A stretch of 64,000 nt of DNA from an uncultured Chloroflexales bacterium (lineage in GTDB: Bacteria > Chloroflexota > Chloroflexia > Chloroflexales > Chloroflexaceae), in contig CALANA010000103.1 of the NCBI GenBank assembly GCA_937925925.1, positions 1 to 64,000 on the forward strand. The letters run 5' to 3'. The notes beneath the pieces are model-generated. The model ran no database searches, had not been told where the DNA came from, and saw only the letters and a list, made by a program, of their open reading frames with translations. This document shows, in pieces, positions 58,598-64,000 of this stretch. Both the position numbers and the translations under genes were made by a program. Positions within the stretch are counted from its first letter, which is position 1. Every line of letters starts with the position of its first letter.

Positions 58598-59989
58598 TTA
58601 CTGCATTTCCAGCACCAGTTGAGCCAGGTAGAGACTCATATCCCAGGGATTGGCGCTCTGTAGATTACTCAGCATGATGATCGTCAGGTGTTCATCAGGA
58701 TAGCGCACGATGTAATTGGAGAAGCCGTTGATCATGCCAGTATGGCTCACTGTGCGCTGCCCATTGTGGTTGCTGATGCGCCAGCCATAGCCATAGCCGT
58801 TCAGGTCAGGCGTAAACATTTCATCCCGTAGTGTGGCTGGCAGGAGTTGCTCCGTATAGAGTGCCTGATCCCAGCGATACAAATCCTCGACCGTCGAATA
58901 CAAACCGCCTGCCGCATCCAGGGTCGAGGAGTCAATAAATGGAGCCAGTATGCCGATGCTGGTATAGCCTGACGCCTGATCGGGCTGAATCCACTCGTGG
59001 TTGTGATCATAGCCCGTGTTGACCATGTCCAGCGGCACGAAAATGTTGGATTGCAGAAAGATCTCATAGGGTTGCCCAGAAACACGCTCGATAATCAACC
59101 CCAGCAAGACATACCCAGAATTGCTGTAGCTATACAAAGTTCCCGGTTCAAACAACAGCGGCAGATGTTTGAACCGGTCAATTACATTGTCACGTGTTGT
59201 GCGCAACATCTCTGTCTGTTCAAAGTCGACAAAATCGGTATAGTTTGGAATGCCAGCACTATGATTTAACAGATGCCGGATCGTCACTGGTTCCCAGTGC
59301 GCCGGACAATCAGGCACATACCGACAGATCGAGTCGTGGATGGAGAGTTGACCATGGGCATGCAGCATCAATATCGCCACCGCTGTAAAAGGCTTGGTCA
59401 ACGAGGCCAGGCGCATACGAGTCTGTGGTGTGTTGGCAACCTGTGTCTCCCAATCTGCCATACCATAGCCCTTGCTGATCACCACCTTGCCCTGATGCGC
59501 TACCAGAATCGCACCGCTGAACAGATTGTCCGCCACCTGATCCTGCATATACGCATCAATGATCGAACTCAGACCGATCGGCGGCACCGGTCGATCCTGC
59601 TGCACAACGAGCGTATCAGGCACACCTGTTGGTTCCGGTTGTATCGTCGCGGCTATAGTAACGCCGTGCAGCGGTGTGGTTGCAGTCTTTGTGGAGAGCC
59701 AGGGCGTTGTTGTCGGCAGGCGAGCCAGTACCGTTGGTACTTCCTGTTGTGGTAGTATAGCTCCCACGGGGATCGATGATTGCCACAATGATGGACGTAT
59801 GGGGGGACTGTGGCAAGCTCGTACCAGTATCAACACTGCAAAGACCAGGATTAAACCCATCTGGCTTAACACAATACGTCGGTGTGGTACCGACCTGACA
59901 GGGCGGCTTAACGGTGGTAAACGACGAGTGCTGGCGAGTGGTCGGCGAATCAGCTTTTCGGGTGGGCGGTGGCGGTGATACATGCCCAT
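58598..59989 (-). CDS. Beta-lactamase-family serine hydrolase (class C/PBP-like), membrane-anchored
   Basis: 463 aa; TM LILVFAVLILVRA; RLASLTKPFTAVAILMLHAHGQLSIHDSICRYVP; TIRHLLNHSAGIPNYTDF; YSYSNSGYVLLGLIIERVSG. Confidence 0.92.
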   Translation of the reverse strand: MGMYHRHRPPEKLIRRPLASTRRLPPLSRPVRSVPHRRIVLSQMGLILVFAVLILVRACHSPPIRPSLWQSSIPVGAILPQQEVPTVLARLPTTTPWLSTKTATTPLHGVTIAATIQPEPTGVPDTLVVQQDRPVPPIGLSSIIDAYMQDQVADNLFSGAILVAHQGKVVISKGYGMADWETQVANTPQTRMRLASLTKPFTAVAILMLHAHGQLSIHDSICRYVPDCPAHWEPVTIRHLLNHSAGIPNYTDFVDFEQTEMLRTTRDNVIDRFKHLPLLFEPGTLYSYSNSGYVLLGLIIERVSGQPYEIFLQSNIFVPLDMVNTGYDHNHEWIQPDQASGYTSIGILAPFIDSSTLDAAGGLYSTVEDLYRWDQALYTEQLLPATLRDEMFTPDLNGYGYGWRISNHNGQRTVSHTGMINGFSNYIVRYPDEHLTIIMLSNLQSANPWDMSLYLAQLVLEMQ

Positions 59990-60422
59990 CTCTACTTTCA
60001 GGATGGCAAGGACGGCAAAATCGCCGAACCGATCAATGCCAGCAGTAGAATGCCTACAATAATATAACTTATCACTTTACGTCTCTGCTTACGCTTCACC
60101 TGATTCTCCACAACCTTCCATGGACAATGCGTCGTTGCGACGCTATACACCGTGGTTATGATGCTATACGAGGATATCTGGCATAGTATAGCATGTGACC
60201 CTATGACCGACAAGTGTGCAACAATGCCGTGAGGAAGCAATGCTGGGAATAGTGTACGACGGGCGGTACGTGTCAAGCACCGCAGAGAAGACTGGTTGGT
60301 GCAAAGGCTCAGACACGCGAAGAACGTCTGAACGCTCAATCTCCCGATGCCCGAAAGCACTAACAGATGTGCTATAATTCTGTGGGATAGGCATGCTATT
60401 CGATAGGGTTAGGAGAGTGCAT

Positions 60423-62912
60423 ATGGCGACTGGAGGCAGTCGCAAAAAATCAACCAGTAGCCGCAAAACCACCAGCACACGCACCCCGGCGCGTAAGACG
60501 ACGCGGAAAAGCACCGCCAACACGCCGAGTCCGTTGTTTGAGTTGTCGTTGCGCCCGGAGCATCAGCGCGAGTTGTTTGCCCTGGCGTTAATGACGCTTG
60601 GCCTGGGCACGCTGCTCTTTTTTGTCACCGGCACCACTGGTGGTATCGGCAGCGTGTACGTGCTGGCGGTACAGCAGGCATTTGGGCGCGGGGCGCTGAT
60701 CGTTCCCCTGGTGCTGGGCGGCCTGGGAATCGCTATTCTCATCCAGGAGCGTATGCGTGACACGCAGTTTACCGGTGCAGCGGTGATCGGTACGGTGCTG
60801 GTGCTGGGCATGTTGCTGGCAGTGCTGGAGTTTCCGGCACACACGATTGCGCCTGAAGAGCGTGGGGATGAGGGTGGTGGCTTGATCGGCTATACACTCG
60901 TGAATCTGCTCGACAGCGCGGTCGGACGCCCGGTGGCGATGCTGATTGTCATCGTACTCATGCTGGCGGGCATTATGCTGACCTTTAACCTCACTCTGCA
61001 TGAATTGCTGGTAGCCAGTGGTGCCTGGCTTCGGGGCTTCTGGGCCGTGCTCTGGGGTGGCCCGCGTGCGGCTGAACCACCGCGCTCACCCCTTTTGCTG
61101 CCTGATAACCAGCACGAGCCGACACCGTTCACGCTGCCGCCGGGTGCAACCGATGATATTGTCCCTACGCCGATTGCTGCCCGGCCTACCCGTGCCAGCC
61201 TCTTCCAACGCACGTCCAGTACACAACTACCAACCACCATAGAGCCGTCTGCAACATCAATAGTTGAATCAGCAGCCGCAACGTCTAAAGCAGTTATAGT
61301 ACCACCAGAAAAGCGCAAGAAACCGCGCAGTGCAGCGGCAAAGGCGGTGACAGCGACAGCAGAAACCAGCACGGACACCCCGGCCCAGGCGTCTTTTGAG
61401 GACATGGAACGCCCAGCCCTGCATCGTGCCTGGCCTTTGCCCAGTTTGGAATTGCTCGATATGCCGGTTGAAGGCGGCATCACCGACGAAGAGCGGCGGC
61501 ATCGTGCCCGACTTATTGAAGAAACGCTGGCGAGCTTTAAGGTTGAGGTGCGAGTGATCGGCGTCAATACTGGCCCGGCCGTGACCCAGTTTGAATTGCA
61601 ACCAGCGGTGGGAGTCAAGGTTAGCAAGATTACGACATTGGAAAAGGATCTGGCGCTGGCGCTGGCGGCACAGTCGATCCGTATTGAAGCTCCAATTCCC
61701 GGTAAAGCGGTGGTCGGGATCGAGATCCCCAACTCGGCCATCTCGCTCGTGAGTATGCGCGAGGTAATTGATAGTGAGGAGTTTGAGCATCATCGTGGCA
61801 AGCTGAAGCTGCTGCTGGGCAAAGACGTGAGTGGCCTGCCAGTTATTGCCGATATGACGCGCATGCCCCACCTGCTGGTGGCGGGCAGCACCGGGAGCGG
61901 CAAGTCGGTGGCGGTTAATGCCTTCCTGTGTGGCCTGCTCCTCAAACACTCGCCCGAAGAATTACGGCTGATCATGGTCGATCCGAAAATGGTCGAGCTC
62001 ATCGTCTACAATCGTATTCCTCACCTGCTGTCGCCAGTAGTGACAGAGCTAGAGCGCGTGGTGCCAACGCTCAAGTGGGCCACTCGTGAAATGGAGCGCC
62101 GCTACAAGGTTTTTGCACGCCATGGTTGTCGTAACCTGGAAAGCTACAAACAGCTCGCTCGCCGACGTGCCGATCTGGAGCCGATGCCCTATATTCTAAT
62201 TGTGATCGACGAACTGGCCGACCTGATGATGATGGCCCCTGATGAAGTTGAGACCCAGATCTGTCGTCTGGCGCAGATGGCGCGGGCGACGGGGATTCAT
62301 CTCATTATTGCCACGCAGCGTCCTTCAGTGGACGTGATTACGGGGCTGATCAAGGCGAATTTCCCTTCACGAATTGCGTTTGCGGTTACGTCGCAGGTGG
62401 ACAGCCGCGTCATTCTGGACACACCAGGAGCCGAACAACTGTTAGGTCGAGGTGATATGCTCTATATGGCAGCGGATGCGGCCAAACTGGTACGTATTCA
62501 GGGCACGTTTGTTGCTGATCGGGAAGTCGAGCAGATTGTCACCTTCTGGCGTAATGCCACCCCACCTCCGCCGACTCCCACGCCGTCAGTGGCAGCCAGT
62601 GCGGCATCAACGGCAGACCAACCGGTCGCTGCAACAGACGGCGAATCAGCAACGGCTGTAGAAGAGCCTTTCGTTGCAGAATTCACGCCACCAGCCACAT
62701 TTCTGAGTGCAGAAGAGCAAGATGAGTTATTCCCCCAGGCACTAGAACTGGTCAAACAGCATCGACGTGCTTCAGCTTCACTGTTGCAACGCCGGTTGCG
62801 TATTGGCTATAGCAAAGCGGCACAACTGATCGATCTGCTCGAACAACAGGGTGTGGTTGGCCCCCCTGAAGGCGGTCGCTCGCGAGAAGTCCTTCAACAG
62901 GAGGGTTCGTAG
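60423..62912 (+). CDS. ftsK: DNA translocase FtsK/SpoIIIE
   Basis: Multiple TM segments; Walker A VAGSTGSGKSVAVNAFLCGLL; VIDELADLMMMAPDEVE; C-terminal gamma domain RRASASLLQRRLRIGYSKAAQLIDLLEQQGVVGPPEGGRSREVL. Confidence 0.95.
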   Translation: MATGGSRKKSTSSRKTTSTRTPARKTTRKSTANTPSPLFELSLRPEHQRELFALALMTLGLGTLLFFVTGTTGGIGSVYVLAVQQAFGRGALIVPLVLGGLGIAILIQERMRDTQFTGAAVIGTVLVLGMLLAVLEFPAHTIAPEERGDEGGGLIGYTLVNLLDSAVGRPVAMLIVIVLMLAGIMLTFNLTLHELLVASGAWLRGFWAVLWGGPRAAEPPRSPLLLPDNQHEPTPFTLPPGATDDIVPTPIAARPTRASLFQRTSSTQLPTTIEPSATSIVESAAATSKAVIVPPEKRKKPRSAAAKAVTATAETSTDTPAQASFEDMERPALHRAWPLPSLELLDMPVEGGITDEERRHRARLIEETLASFKVEVRVIGVNTGPAVTQFELQPAVGVKVSKITTLEKDLALALAAQSIRIEAPIPGKAVVGIEIPNSAISLVSMREVIDSEEFEHHRGKLKLLLGKDVSGLPVIADMTRMPHLLVAGSTGSGKSVAVNAFLCGLLLKHSPEELRLIMVDPKMVELIVYNRIPHLLSPVVTELERVVPTLKWATREMERRYKVFARHGCRNLESYKQLARRRADLEPMPYILIVIDELADLMMMAPDEVETQICRLAQMARATGIHLIIATQRPSVDVITGLIKANFPSRIAFAVTSQVDSRVILDTPGAEQLLGRGDMLYMAADAAKLVRIQGTFVADREVEQIVTFWRNATPPPPTPTPSVAASAASTADQPVAATDGESATAVEEPFVAEFTPPATFLSAEEQDELFPQALELVKQHRRASASLLQRRLRIGYSKAAQLIDLLEQQGVVGPPEGGRSREVLQQEGS

Positions 62913-63184
62913 TGCAAGCGTGTACAAATAGGGATGTAAGAGTATCGATTTCGGTTGATCTAGCGCCTGGTATCTCTTCAGCGCATCTGCGGTAGCTCTG
63001 TTGCCGCACTCCAAACAAGCCGCATTCACTGGATTCCCTCAACAAAAAAAGCGCGTAGAACGTCATATGTGAACCACTGATCGTAGATTATCATTTCAAT
63101 GGTTGGCGATCCATTACCCGGTATGCACACCCTGAAACATGCTAGCGTTTCAACGCTATTAAAGAATAGAGAGAGGAAAAAACC

Positions 63185-63469
63185 ATGGCTATTGAAACCT
63201 TTCGGGAGAAAGTACATGCCATATTGCAAGATATGCTCAATGAGTCAGCAGAGGTTGACCAGCAAGAGTTGCTCAATGCATACGCGAATGTGCTGACCCA
63301 GTTGCATGCCGATGAAGCACATCGCCTGTTGACCGAGGTGATCAACGATGCCCGCACGCGCCTGGATGCACGCCTGTCACCTGATCCGTTGCGCCAGACG
63401 ATCGCTACCATGCAGACGACGGTGCAAGATCTGTGGCGTTCCTTGTGGAATGAAGAGCCTGGTCGCTAG
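63185..63469 (+). CDS. Conserved hypothetical small helical protein
   Basis: 94 aa MAIETFREKVHAILQDMLNESAEVDQQELLNAYANVLTQLHADEAHRLLTEVINDARTRL; preceded by AGAGAGGAAAA. Confidence 0.55.
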   Translation: MAIETFREKVHAILQDMLNESAEVDQQELLNAYANVLTQLHADEAHRLLTEVINDARTRLDARLSPDPLRQTIATMQTTVQDLWRSLWNEEPGR

Positions 63470-63501
63470 TGGTTGACCACCGTGATGGTGAAGGATACGT
63501 C

Positions 63502-63551
63502 GTAACGACTTTCGTCATTCCTGAAGCTGGAGTAACGACTTTCGTCGTTAC
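63502..63551. repeat. Paired short palindromic repeat GTAACGACTTTCGTC[GA]TT[AC]C
   Basis: Copies at 63502 and 63532 (GTAACGAC-TTTC-GTCGTTAC); reverse-complement pair at 25619/25680. Confidence 0.8.
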
Positions 63552-63780
63552 TCTATGCTCTGCATATTCAGTGTGGCTGGTCGCCAGGGCGATGATGAGC
63601 TTTGCTATGATGCACCACAGAAGTACGAGGGACACGGAATGTAAACAATAAGATGAGCATCTCCGTGTCCTCGGTATTCTGGTAGTATCAGGATTACTGG
63701 AATTGTCGACGCGCGTGACTACGACCTGATACACACTCATCGCTTGCTTTGAACTATGCCAGTACAAAAACCAATGAGAC

Positions 63781-64000
63781 TTAACCATACAACAGCGTCT
63801 GCCAGTCAAGTGTATCAACCACCGTGCGCAGTATATGGTCATCATCAACGATGTGAAACGTGAGATTGAGAAACACCTGCTCGGCCAGGGTACGTGTCAG
63901 TTCGAGTGGAATAACGGTATCATGCTGGCCGTGGTAGATCGTGACTGGCACGTTAACTGGCGGTGGTGGGGTTATGGCAAAGGGTGGTCGTGTGAGTGCC
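63781..64000 (-). CDS. Alpha/beta hydrolase (partial, C-terminus only; runs off the window edge)
   Basis: Manual translation: ALTRPPFAITPPPPVNVPVTIYHGQHDTVIPLELTRTLAEQVFLNLTFHIVDDDHILRTVVDTLDWQTLLYG*; YHGQHDTVIP with downstream DDDH. Confidence 0.7.
   Translation of the reverse strand, partial: ALTRPPFAITPPPPVNVPVTIYHGQHDTVIPLELTRTLAEQVFLNLTFHIVDDDHILRTVVDTLDWQTLLYG

Overview
The window reads as chromosomal DNA from a filamentous anoxygenic phototroph of the Chloroflexales (Chloroflexus-like). This placement is inferred from gene content: a single-ORF trifunctional propionyl-CoA synthase (3-hydroxypropionate bicycle), BchH, and a BciB-like F420-beta-family reductase. The left 13 kb is a unidirectional tetrapyrrole block on the minus strand: bchH-hemA-hemC-hemD-hemB-hemE-hemL, then the edge-truncated bciB-like gene. 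It is followed by a pterin dehydratase + SLOG-like pair, a GH-A clan glycosidase, a YggS-family PLP protein, a complete livKHMGF ABC transporter, DUF4058, a MurF-Alr fusion, a LiaF-like protein, a P-type ATPase fused to a PfkB kinase, two PuuD-like hydrolases, murI, a subtilase, a VanW protein, an XRE + P22-antirepressor-like pair, an alpha-amylase, a Ser/Thr kinase, a VTT protein, an alpha/beta hydrolase, a DUF4352-like protein, an EEP-fold protein, pcs, a beta-lactamase-like hydrolase and ftsK. Intergenic DNA is rich in dispersed TIR/hairpin elements of at least two families, one with a perfect 9-bp target-site duplication. There is also a four-copy GATACC palindrome array upstream of the antirepressor/XRE pair, a degenerate ~213-bp duplication in the bchH promoter region, and a probable frameshifted cytochrome c pseudogene. 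No rRNA, tRNA or CRISPR array was recognised. All calls are by eye; no database search was run.
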